NCBI GenBank assembly: GCA_963823215.1 | Contig: CAWGKT010000017.1 | Span: 372,001 to 436,000, forward strand | Source of the DNA: CAIWHR01 sp963823215 | Lineage (GTDB): Bacteria > Pseudomonadota > Gammaproteobacteria > Burkholderiales > Casimicrobiaceae | Direction of reading: 5' to 3' | Length of the DNA stretch: 64,000 nt | In this document: positions 1 to 7,568 of the stretch, one piece after another | How the letters are laid out: each line of letters opens with the position of its first letter | How positions within the stretch are numbered: position 1 is the first letter of the stretch | Position numbers and translations under genes: made by a program | The notes under the pieces: generated by a model | Told to the model about the DNA's origin: nothing | Databases searched by the model: none | The model's input: the letters and a program-made list of their open reading frames with translations, nothing else

Positions 1-1
1 C

Positions 2-1063
2 GTCCGCGAGAACATTCCCAAGCGCCGGGGCGGGGACAAGATGGCGAAGCGTGCGGGACCCGGTGAGTCGTCGTACACGGTGTACGACCGAGACATCTCC
101 GCGCGCGCGCAGGTGTGGCTGCACGAGGAGGCGCCGAAGTGGCGCGACCGCCCGTGGGCGCTGTTCGTGTCGTTCGTGGCGCCGCATTTTCCGCTGACGG
201 CGCCGCCGGCGTGGTTCTACCGTTACTGGAAGCAGGACCTGCCGATGCCCAAGCTTTATGCAAACGAGCTACGGCCGCACCATCCTTACCTCGACGATTA
301 CGCGCGCACGGTGGATTACGATGCGCACTTCGACAGCGAGGCCGACGTCAAGCGGGCAATCGCCGGGTACGCGGGCCTCGTAAGCGCGATGGACGAGAAT
401 GTCGGCCTGGTGCTGCGCGCGGTCGAGAGCGCGAGGCTCGCGACGTCGACACGCATCGTCTACACGAGCGACCATGGCGACAACCTCGGCGCGCGCGGCC
501 TGTGGGGCAAGTCGACGCTCTACGAGGAGTCGGCCGGCGTCCCGCTCATCATGGCGGGACCCGACATCGCGGCGGGCAGGGTCGTCGCCACACCTGTGTC
601 CCACATCGATTGCGCACCCACGTTTCTCGACCTGACCGGAGTGCCACGACCGCGCGGTGCCGATTCGCTCCCGGGCGCGTCACTCGTCGACATCGCGAAC
701 GGCGGCACGCCCGAGCGCCCGGTGCTCTCGGAGTACCACGCGATCGGCTCCGTCGCCGGCGCGTTCATGCTGCGCTTCGACCGCTGGAAGTATTGTCACT
801 ACGTCGCCTACGGCCCGCAGCTCTTCGACCTCATCGCGGATCCCGAGGAGATGATCGACCTCGCCGGGGACCCGCGTCACCGCGACGTGCTCGCCGAAGG
901 CGAGCGGCGGCTGCGTGCAATCCTCGATCCCGAAGCCGTCGACGCGCGCGCGAAGAAACGCCAGGCCGAATTGCTGGCAGGCTATGGTGGCCGCGACGCC
1001 GCGCTCGCGCGTGGCGACCTCGGCTTCTCGCCCGCGCCGGGCACGCAGGCCGAAATGAACTGA
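2..1063 (+). CDS. Sulfatase family hydrolase, C-terminal part (5' end outside window)
   Basis: The frame is already open at base 2, so the first in-frame ATG (41) is internal and the gene starts upstream of the window. The visible part is the C-terminal two thirds of a type I sulfatase (alkaline-phosphatase-like fold): an AxxHFPLTAP segment, the metal-binding YTSDHGDNLGARGLWGK block with Asp and His ligands, then EESAGVPLIMAGP, which is typical of choline-sulfatase-like enzymes. The catalytic CxPxR cysteine that becomes formylglycine lies in the missing N-terminus, so activity cannot be judged. It would hydrolyse a sulfate ester. Substrate and partner genes are not visible. It ends with a TGA, and no downstream gene is in the same unit. 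Confidence 0.88.
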   Translation, partial: VRENIPKRRGGDKMAKRAGPGESSYTVYDRDISARAQVWLHEEAPKWRDRPWALFVSFVAPHFPLTAPPAWFYRYWKQDLPMPKLYANELRPHHPYLDDYARTVDYDAHFDSEADVKRAIAGYAGLVSAMDENVGLVLRAVESARLATSTRIVYTSDHGDNLGARGLWGKSTLYEESAGVPLIMAGPDIAAGRVVATPVSHIDCAPTFLDLTGVPRPRGADSLPGASLVDIANGGTPERPVLSEYHAIGSVAGAFMLRFDRWKYCHYVAYGPQLFDLIADPEEMIDLAGDPRHRDVLAEGERRLRAILDPEAVDARAKKRQAELLAGYGGRDAALARGDLGFSPAPGTQAEMN

Positions 1064-1376
1064 TTCGCGGGTGACGTTCGGTGGGCTTGGGTTGGAGGAG
1101 GCGGGGGTTCGGCATGCGCGCGCCCCGATTGGTCGCCGGGACCTGCCGCGGCGAGTGGCTCGGGTGTGTCGTTCGTAGCCAGGGTTGCATGTTGCGGAAT
1201 GACTGCTTTATCAGGAACCGAACGGCAGCAACGGGTCGGTCAGCGTCACGGCCCAATTTTCCATATAGCGGACGTTCGTCACGGGCAAACGGAAGGCCTT
1301 TGCTGGCCCGTCTCAAAGTTCGTCTTTATGGGGCCATGGCCGAGCGCGATGTCCATACTGCGGCAATTGGAGTCTG
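1064..1376. other. Non-coding interval
   Basis: 313 bases between the sulfatase stop and the binding-protein remnant. No frame here resembles a known protein, and no hairpin with a T-tract or clear promoter was seen. Small open frames are present but have no recognisable content. Confidence 0.5.
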
Positions 1377-1640
1377 CTAATGCGGAGTGACGTCATAGCC
1401 GAAATACTTGTTGCTGAGGCGCTTGATGGTGCCGTCCTTCTGCGCGGCGACGATCGCTGCGTCAAATTTGGCTTTGAGCTCGGTATCCGTCTCGCGGAAA
1501 GCGATAGCGCTCCCCTTGCCGAGCAGCCCGCCCTGGAACCGCGGCCCGGAGATCAACACGTCATCATTTCCGGGCTTTGCCTTGAATGTGGACAGATAGG
1601 CCATCGACGCCATGACGACGTCCACACGCGGCGCGGGCGA
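1377..1640 (-). pseudogene. Remnant of family 3 amino-acid-binding protein (C-terminal fragment)
   Basis: The last ~85 residues match the end of periplasmic lysine/arginine/ornithine-type ABC binding proteins: a LISGPRF segment, a GKGSAIAFRETDTELK block and a terminal AAQKDGTIKRLSNKYFGYDV. The signal peptide and the whole first lobe are absent. Sequence upstream of about 1640 in this frame (Arg/Pro-rich) does not continue the family. No permease or ATPase gene is nearby. I read it as a 3' relic of a deleted or rearranged gene, not a functional receptor. Confidence 0.7.
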
Positions 1641-1780
1641 TCCTGCGGGCCGTGCGCGATCTCCTAGCAATGGCCGACGGAGGGGGGTTACGGCGCGCAT
1701 CGGACAAGTACGCGCGCGAGGGAGTGACAGCGAAGGTAATCCGGGAAAGCGGGCAACGCGAGCGCGGGCGGTGCATTAGG

Positions 1781-2611
1781 CTAAAAACAGACTTCCCGGA
1801 ACGCTGCGGCGAGCCGTTGTTCGAACTCGTCGCTATTCAGAAACGCCTGTTGCACCGAGGCACGGCTGGCTCCCCCGTCCAACTGTTGGCTGAAATAGGC
1901 TAAGCCGTCGGTTTCAGCTGAGCTCCGCATGAACGTCGAGTACAGATCACCGACGAACTGATGGTTGCTTCGATTGCGGGAGACGTACTCGGTACTATTC
2001 TGAAACTGCTCCGCGATAGTGGCCACCTGCGCAGCGAAGGCATCAGAGTTGGTGCATTGGTCCGCCCCAAAGTGCGAAATCCAGTACTCGAGTCCTCCTG
2101 GCTCCGGCAATCGATCAAGGTAGCCGCGGTAAAAATCAAGAACCAGGCTGCCCTCTGTCCTGGCGCCGATGGGTCCAAGGTGCGCTCGCACAAACTCTTC
2201 AAACTCGGTCGAGAATTGAAAGCTCGCGAGAATGACGCTGAGGGGTATCCCTTGTGCGACCGAGTCGGCCCAGTATTCGAATTCAGCAGGATCAGGGTCT
2301 CGCTGCAGAAACGTGCGGTACAGGTCTAACACCACTTGAGTATCTGTGCGGTTGCGCGACCCATACTCGACGCTGTTGAAGAAGTGGTTCGACATCGCGA
2401 TCAATACTTCGCCAGACTCCTGTTCAAGCCCTTTCAACCGCGACAATTCGTTGGCCCAATGGGCTGCCCCTTCCGGCTCTGCTGTTCTACCCAGAATCGA
2501 TTGGTAGTAGTAATTGATCAGCGTATCCTCGGCCGTTTCAGCGAGCGCTGAAGCGATAGGCAGACTCCAAAGGAGGACCAAACCGAGAAGAAGGCGCGTG
2601 GTAGCGGACAT
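1781..2611 (-). CDS. Secreted DUF4214 repeat protein
   Basis: About 276 residues with an N-terminal signal peptide (hydrophobic LLLGLVLLWSLPIASALA followed by AETAED). The mature part is built from about three DUF4214 units with the hallmark YYYQSILGRTAEPEG, LYRTFLQRDPDPAEFEYW and YSTFMRSSAETDGLAYF, each followed by an (F/L)xxSxEF motif. In other bacteria DUF4214 occurs in surface-layer, RTX and adhesion-type secreted proteins and has no assigned enzymatic role. ATG at 2611 is preferred because GGAG sits 8 nt upstream. A GTG two codons earlier (2617) is the alternative. It stands alone, and a role at the cell surface is inference. Confidence 0.8.
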   Translation of the reverse strand: MSATTRLLLGLVLLWSLPIASALAETAEDTLINYYYQSILGRTAEPEGAAHWANELSRLKGLEQESGEVLIAMSNHFFNSVEYGSRNRTDTQVVLDLYRTFLQRDPDPAEFEYWADSVAQGIPLSVILASFQFSTEFEEFVRAHLGPIGARTEGSLVLDFYRGYLDRLPEPGGLEYWISHFGADQCTNSDAFAAQVATIAEQFQNSTEYVSRNRSNHQFVGDLYSTFMRSSAETDGLAYFSQQLDGGASRASVQQAFLNSDEFEQRLAAAFREVCF

Positions 2612-2916
2612 GACCACATCTCCGAAGAAGATTCGCGACGGTGACCGTCGGCGTGCTCAGCGTACCTTAGTTCCTTTGAGCGGGTGAGTGGCGGACTTAC
2701 GATGCCATGATCGGTGCCATCAGTGATGACGACTTTCGCACTCGGGCTAAGCAACGGCACACAGAAAGCGCAGGCAGCCTTCAAGGCCCGACTGCGCGGC
2801 GCACGTAACTGCCGCGGGACCAATCGCACGGCTCCCCCTCCCCTCATGGAACGTTCGCTCTGTCTGGCGCATGCCGACACTTTGCGCCGAATCGGAGCGG
2901 GAAGCAATATTGCCCC

Positions 2917-3303
2917 ATGGCCCCGCGTCTCGAACTGTTTGCTTTCCGCTACCGCGACCCGCGTACAGGCAAGTGGGTCCGCGCTCGCTACCGCGCGGAG
3001 ATGCATGAGATCGAGGCGCGCTACGCGGAGTGGCAGATCACGGGACCGCCGGAGGTGCGTGACGTGGACTCGGATGCGCGGACGTTCAGCCCCCACGAGC
3101 CATTCAAGTTGATGATGGACGCTGAGCTGCGCCGCCAAAGCGAGCGGCCGCCCGTGCTTCAGCCCGCGATCGACGTAGTGGAGGCTTTCCTGCTCGCGGT
3201 CTTCCTTCGTCGGTACGTCACCTATTGCGCCAGACGTCGGCATTTCGCTGCGATGGAGGGAGCGGTGCGGCTGTTCCGCGAAGTGGCGACAGCCGCACGA
3301 TGA
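2917..3303 (+). CDS. Conserved hypothetical protein, 128 aa
   Basis: The protein begins with an aromatic, basic motif (LFAFRYRDPRTGKWVRARYR) that I recall from small unannotated proteins in Burkholderiales accessory regions. No enzymatic motif, signal peptide or membrane span is evident. The N-terminal half is acidic/aromatic and the C-terminus is Arg-rich. It overlaps the next gene by 4 bases (ATGA at 3300-3303), so the two are probably translated together. Function unknown. Confidence 0.65.
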   Translation: MAPRLELFAFRYRDPRTGKWVRARYRAEMHEIEARYAEWQITGPPEVRDVDSDARTFSPHEPFKLMMDAELRRQSERPPVLQPAIDVVEAFLLAVFLRRYVTYCARRRHFAAMEGAVRLFREVATAAR

Positions 3304-3638
3304 GAACCAAACTCATCGCAGTTCGCGATGCGCTGGCCGAGCTGACCGACATCGAGCTTCACGCACTCATCGTCGCGACCAACGAGGTACCGCAGATCGC
3401 GCCGGGCCTGCTTGCTTGGATTGAAGGTGCTTGCGATTGGGAAATCAATCGCCGTGTCGCGCGCCACTACAGGCTGCTGCCGCCGGAGGCCGCGATCGAC
3501 CCGAGCGAGGACGACGTCAGCATCCGAGCGACCTATGCGCTGCGCGCGGCGTTCGCTGCCGGCGACATGGCGCCCGCCGTCCTAACGTTTTTAGACGCGC
3601 TGGTGGAGCTGCTCACCGGCGCTGGCGAACGACATTAG
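3300..3638 (+). CDS. Hypothetical protein translationally coupled to previous gene, 112 aa
   Basis: The ATG at 3300 overlaps the TGA of the upstream gene (ATGA). An earlier in-frame ATG at 3225 lies inside that gene and is less likely. The protein is helical looking, with ELTDIELHALIVATNEVPQ near the start and a hydrophobic C-terminal helix (AVLTFLDALVELLTG). No known domain was recognised. It lies 38 bases upstream of the left IS1182 end. It probably acts with its partner because of the overlap, but no function can be assigned. Confidence 0.6.
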   Translation: MRTKLIAVRDALAELTDIELHALIVATNEVPQIAPGLLAWIEGACDWEINRRVARHYRLLPPEAAIDPSEDDVSIRATYALRAAFAAGDMAPAVLTFLDALVELLTGAGERH

Positions 3639-3676
3639 CAAACCTCGTTTCGGCGCCGCAAGAAATGACTGAGATC

Positions 3677-5375
3677 GGCCGAGGCCGTGTAAAAACACCC
3701 GTAAACATTCGGAGTTGAGCGATGATGACGAGCCCAACTTTGGAGGGTCTGCGCGGACCGTTTTCGCGTTCCTGTAACCGGTAAGAGGCGGATACGCAGT
3801 TTTGGTGGCGTAGGCGGCCGAGGACGTCCGTTTTTCGGGCGAAATACGAGCCTTTGCGGCTCAAGCGCTCATCGCGCGCATCATCACGCCAATGCCCAGG
3901 ATGCGCATCACGCGCTTCAGGTTATAGGCCAGGACGTGCAGACTCATCTCGGTGCGCACGCGCGGCAGCGTCTTCATCAAGAAGTGGGTCCACCCCATCC
4001 AGGCCTTGATCGTGCCGAACGGGTGCTCGACCGTTTGTCGTCGCACTCGCATCATCTCGGGCTGCCGATCCAGCCGCAGCTGCATCGCCTCGAGCACCGC
4101 TTCATGTTCCCAGCGCGCAATGCGCCGATAGGGACTCGGCGTGCAGCGCGCCTTGAGCGGACACCGGGGGCAAGCCGAGGACCAGTACTTGTGCAAGGTC
4201 AAGCCGGCCTCGATGGTGGTAAAGCGTTTGATGGCCCGTTGCCCCGCTGGGCAGCGGTACTCATCGTCTGCGGCGATGTAGATGAAGTCCTGCTTGTCGA
4301 AACGACCCTCCGCCTTGCTGTTGGAGGTCATCGACTTGGGCACCAGCGGCGTGATCCCGGCCGCGTCGCATTGCCGGATCTGCTCGCTCTTAAAGTAGCC
4401 GCGGTCGGCCACCACGGTCAGATCGTCGATGCCCGTGGCCGCGCGCGCCTGTTCGGCCATCGGTGTCAGCTGTTCGCGATCGATCCCCGCGGTGACGACT
4501 TCGTGCGCCACGATCAGATGGTGCTTGGTATCCACCGCCGTCTGCACGTTGTAGCCAACGATGCCCCCATCCCGGCTCTTCATCGAGCGCGCATCGGGGT
4601 CGGTCAGGGACAGCTGTTGATCGGGGCTGGCGAGCATTTGCGCCTCGAGCATTTTGAGCCGCTGCATCTGCTCCTTCAGGGCCGCGATCTTCTCTTGCAG
4701 CCGGCCCTTCTTCAACTCCGCCACTTCGGGCTCGGCCCGGTCGGCCGTGTCCATATCAGTCAGGTAGCGCGCGATGCTCTCTTCGATCTGCGCCAGCCGC
4801 CGCTGCATCTTGGCCGGCGTGAAATTCTTGTCCCGGTTGTTCACCGCCTTGAACTTGCTGCCGTCGATGGCCACGATCGCCTCGCTGAACAGATTGAGCT
4901 GGCGACACAGCACGACGAACTGGCGACATACCTTGCGGATCGCCGGCCCGTTGTCTTTGCGGAAGTTGGCAATGGTCTTGAAGTCCGGCAGCAACCGTCC
5001 GGTCAGCCACATCAGCTCAACGTTGCGCTGCGCCTCCCGCTCCAGGCGGCGGCTCGACTGGATCCGGTTCAGGTAGCCGTAGATGTAGAGCTTCAGCAGC
5101 ACCGCCGGGTGGTACGCCGGCCGACCCGTCGCCGCCGGGGCAACCCCCACAAAGCCGAGTTCGCCCAGGTCGAGCCCATCAACGAAGACTTCGACCACGC
5201 GCACCGGATTCTCGGCTTCAACGTAGTCGTCAAGACACGCCGGCAGCAAGGTCACCTGGCTTCGGTCCTCGCCTTCGATGAATCGCTTCATGTTGCCACC
5301 TCGAAGAAATCTCTTTCCTCAATATAGGCAACTTTTCGATAGAGGCAACCTCCGCGTTTTTACACGGCCTCGGCC
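3677..5375 (-). mobile_element. IS1182-family insertion sequence, copy A
   Basis: A 1699-bp element bounded by perfect 20-bp terminal inverted repeats (GGCCGAGGCCGTGTAAAAAC at 3677-3696, complement at 5356-5375). It carries one transposase gene on the minus strand. An inverted copy of exactly the same length lies at 16516-18214, and every stretch I compared by eye is identical, including the long antisense open frame. I see no target duplication at the ends (flanks GAGATC and AACTGC). The 3' end holds ~165 bases of non-coding sequence beyond the transposase stop. Confidence 0.92.
3861..5291 (-). CDS. IS1182-family DDE transposase (copy A)
   Basis: 476 residues, full length for the family. 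DDE-type catalytic blocks are visible: VAIDGSKFKAVNNRDKNF (first Asp), LTVVADRGYFKSEQ (second Asp) and VEHPFGTIKAWMG (Glu). A Cys cluster (CPRCPLKARC) sits between the second and third blocks. The start ATG at 5291 lies 65 bases inside the right terminal repeat. The gene reads outward, away from the metabolic operon in 7.6-15.6 kb. The protein is identical to copy B, so both copies are probably functional and recently duplicated. Confidence 0.93.
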   Translation of the reverse strand: MKRFIEGEDRSQVTLLPACLDDYVEAENPVRVVEVFVDGLDLGELGFVGVAPAATGRPAYHPAVLLKLYIYGYLNRIQSSRRLEREAQRNVELMWLTGRLLPDFKTIANFRKDNGPAIRKVCRQFVVLCRQLNLFSEAIVAIDGSKFKAVNNRDKNFTPAKMQRRLAQIEESIARYLTDMDTADRAEPEVAELKKGRLQEKIAALKEQMQRLKMLEAQMLASPDQQLSLTDPDARSMKSRDGGIVGYNVQTAVDTKHHLIVAHEVVTAGIDREQLTPMAEQARAATGIDDLTVVADRGYFKSEQIRQCDAAGITPLVPKSMTSNSKAEGRFDKQDFIYIAADDEYRCPAGQRAIKRFTTIEAGLTLHKYWSSACPRCPLKARCTPSPYRRIARWEHEAVLEAMQLRLDRQPEMMRVRRQTVEHPFGTIKAWMGWTHFLMKTLPRVRTEMSLHVLAYNLKRVMRILGIGVMMRAMSA

Positions 5376-5446
5376 AACTGCCGCCACACCGCACGTCGTG
5401 AAAATTTCCGGTAAGCGGACATTGAAAAGGCGTGATCCCGGCCTAG

Positions 5447-6618
5447 GGAAACTCTGCACAACCCCTCATGTCAGAGGGATGGTTTGATTCGTTTGCTCTG
5501 ACGAGGGGACCAAGAACATGAAACAGACGACGCTGGGATCGACCGACTGGGCGCTCAAGACCAAGGTCACGCGCCGGGCGCAATTCCTGTCCGAGATGGA
5601 GGCGGTGGTGCCGTGGGCGCGGCTGCTGGCGGTCATCGAGCCGCACTATCCGAAGGCCGTGCAGGGTCGCCCGCCGCACCCGATGCCGCGGATGCTGCGC
5701 ATCTACTTCATGCAGCAGTGGTTCAACCTGTCCGATCCGGCGATGGAAGATGCGCTCTACGACAGCGCGTCGATGCGCCGGTTTGCCGGTATTGATCTGG
5801 CCGCCGACCTGGTGCCGGACGAGACGACGATCCTGCGCTTTCGCCATCTGCTGGAGAAGCATCAGCTGACCGAAAAGCTGTTTGCCGAGGTCCGCCAGCT
5901 GCTGGAAGAGAAGAAGCTGTTGCTCAAGTCCGGCACGATCGTGGATGCCACGATCATTGCGGCACCGCCCTCGACCAAGAATGCGGCGAAGGAGCGCGAT
6001 CCGGAGATGAAGCAGACCCGCAAGGGCAAGCAGTGGCACTTCGGGATGAAGCTGCACGTCGGCACGGACCGGCGCGGCTTGGTTCATAGCGTCGCGACCG
6101 GCCCGGCTTCCCAAGGCGACATCACCCGGCTGGATGATTTGATGCACGGGCAGGAGCGGGAGCTGTTCGGCGACCAGGCGTACTGGTCGGAAGATCATCG
6201 GCAGCATTGCCGTCATGCCGGGATTGCCTACCGCGTCAACCGCCGGGCCAAGCCCGGCCGCACGCTGACCGAGCACGCGAAGACGATCAACCGTTCGCGC
6301 TCGCGCCACCGCGCGCGGGGCGAGCACGCGTTTCATGTCGTGAAGCACCTGTGGGGCTTCACCAAGGTGCGCTACCGCGGGCTGTACAAGAACACGGTGC
6401 GCGCACTGACGATGTTTGCGCTGTCGAACCTGTACTTGGCGCGACGGCTGTTGATGCCAAGACAGGAGAGGTGCGCCTGATGAACGTGGAATACCCGTGG
6501 TGAAGACGCAAATCGCACCTGCGGGCGAACGAAATCGCCGCGGCGGAGTTCCGTCGACACCGAAATTCAACAATCCAACTCGCGCGGCTGGTCTCATGAC
6601 TGGTTGCGCAGAGCTTCC
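5447..6618 (+). mobile_element. IS5-family insertion sequence with CTAG target duplication
   Basis: A 1172-bp element. Its ends are 17-bp inverted repeats, GGAAACTCTGCACAACC at the left and the complement of GGAAGCTCTGCGCAACC at the right (2 mismatches). Both sides are flanked by CTAG (5443-5446 and 6619-6622), the 4-bp target duplication expected of IS5 relatives. It sits 71 bases inside the right end of IS1182 copy A. It is structurally complete, with an intact transposase. Confidence 0.92.
5518..6480 (+). CDS. IS5-family transposase
   Basis: 320 residues, complete. It has the IS5 N-terminal block (RPPHPMPRMLRIYFMQQWF and LYDSASMRRFAGID) and DDE residues in GTIVDATIIAAP (Asp), ELFGDQAYWSEDHR (Asp) and RARGEHAFHVVKHLWGF (Glu). 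The ATG at 5518 is the only sensible start and lies 71 bases inside the left terminal repeat. The 3' end leaves ~138 bases to the right repeat. No frameshift is seen, so it may be active. Confidence 0.93.
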   Translation: MKQTTLGSTDWALKTKVTRRAQFLSEMEAVVPWARLLAVIEPHYPKAVQGRPPHPMPRMLRIYFMQQWFNLSDPAMEDALYDSASMRRFAGIDLAADLVPDETTILRFRHLLEKHQLTEKLFAEVRQLLEEKKLLLKSGTIVDATIIAAPPSTKNAAKERDPEMKQTRKGKQWHFGMKLHVGTDRRGLVHSVATGPASQGDITRLDDLMHGQERELFGDQAYWSEDHRQHCRHAGIAYRVNRRAKPGRTLTEHAKTINRSRSRHRARGEHAFHVVKHLWGFTKVRYRGLYKNTVRALTMFALSNLYLARRLLMPRQERCA

Positions 6619-6835
6619 CTAGTGATCCCACGCCGCCAAAAACCGACGCTTGAACCACGCCACTGGCCCCACCACAATCAGGCTCGCGCAATTGAAACGC
6701 CTATCTCGATCGGTATCGGCGCCTCTTCCCTTGTTCCCTATGGGAAAGAGTCGCACTGTACGAAATCGCTATAATCGCCACGAGCTGCCCGCGTTGCCGC
6801 GTCCCGCGCCAATCTATTGAGCCGCGGTTGATCAC

Positions 6836-7447
6836 ATGGGTAACGAGTCGACGGGCACGCCACCGCGCGCTACACCGAGCATCGACGATGCAGATCGCGT
6901 CCAGTGGACGGCTGCCGACGGCGTCGCCGCAACCATTCGCCCGATCCGACCGACCGACCGGATGCTCGAGCAGGAGTTCGTCGACGGCCTGTCGCGGCGC
7001 ACTTCCTATCAGCGGCTACTTTCTGCGCGCCACCTCTCGGCCGAGGAGATCCGGCGATTCACCGAAGTCGACGGCAATCGCGAATTTGCGCTTATCGCCA
7101 CGACACGCCACCAGGATCGGGAGCGCGAGATCGGCGTTGCGCGCTACGTGAAGGAGCCCGCGTCTGATGCCGCCGAATTCGCGATCGTCCTAAGCGACGA
7201 CTGGCAGGGACGCGGGCTTGGCCGCCGGCTTCTGGGGGAGCTCATTGCAGCGGCAAAACGGGGAGGCGTGCGACGGCTGTACGGAACGACGTTGTCGGAG
7301 AACACGGCAATGATCGCGCTGGCTCAGTCGCTCGGCTTCGTCGTGATGATCGACCGTGACGACGCGACGATGACGAATTTGACGCTCGATCTCGGCGCGA
7401 GCGAGCCGAGCCAGGCTCGCGCGGGCGCGCGCCGCGTCCCGCCCTAA
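6836..7447 (+). CDS. GNAT family N-acetyltransferase
   Basis: 203 residues. The GNAT fold is recognisable from VTIRPIRPTDR-like N-terminal sequence (ATIRPIRPTDRMLEQEF), the central FAIVLSDDWQGRGLGRRLLG acetyl-CoA loop (Q/RxxGxG/A type) and the following helix/strand with GTTLSENTAMIALAQSLGF. This pattern resembles the acetyltransferase domain found fused to acyl-CoA synthetases of the protein-acetylating Pat type, here as a stand-alone domain, so a protein lysine substrate is possible but unproved. It is divergent from glgP. A TATAAT at 6770-6775 lies 60 bases upstream of the ATG, without a convincing -35. Confidence 0.82.
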   Translation: MGNESTGTPPRATPSIDDADRVQWTAADGVAATIRPIRPTDRMLEQEFVDGLSRRTSYQRLLSARHLSAEEIRRFTEVDGNREFALIATTRHQDREREIGVARYVKEPASDAAEFAIVLSDDWQGRGLGRRLLGELIAAAKRGGVRRLYGTTLSENTAMIALAQSLGFVVMIDRDDATMTNLTLDLGASEPSQARAGARRVPP

Positions 7448-7568
7448 GACAGTCCGCCGACGTCCCTATCAGGCGTTCGAGGAACGCAGTGCTTCGCGCG
7501 CCTTGCGTAAGGCAAAAAAGGAGGCGCGGCTATGGCGGCGAAGTCGCGATGCGCATGATCGTATCGCA

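Noticed and set aside
3936..5327. 463-codon antisense frame in each IS1182 copy
   Set aside because: It mirrors the transposase exactly, with no independent motif; useful only as proof that the copies are the same.
6747..6775. Full sigma-70 promoter for the GNAT gene
   Set aside because: TATAAT is present at 6770-6775, but no acceptable -35 lies at 15-19 bases. The TTCCC-TA-GGGAA-like dyad nearby is too short to call an operator.
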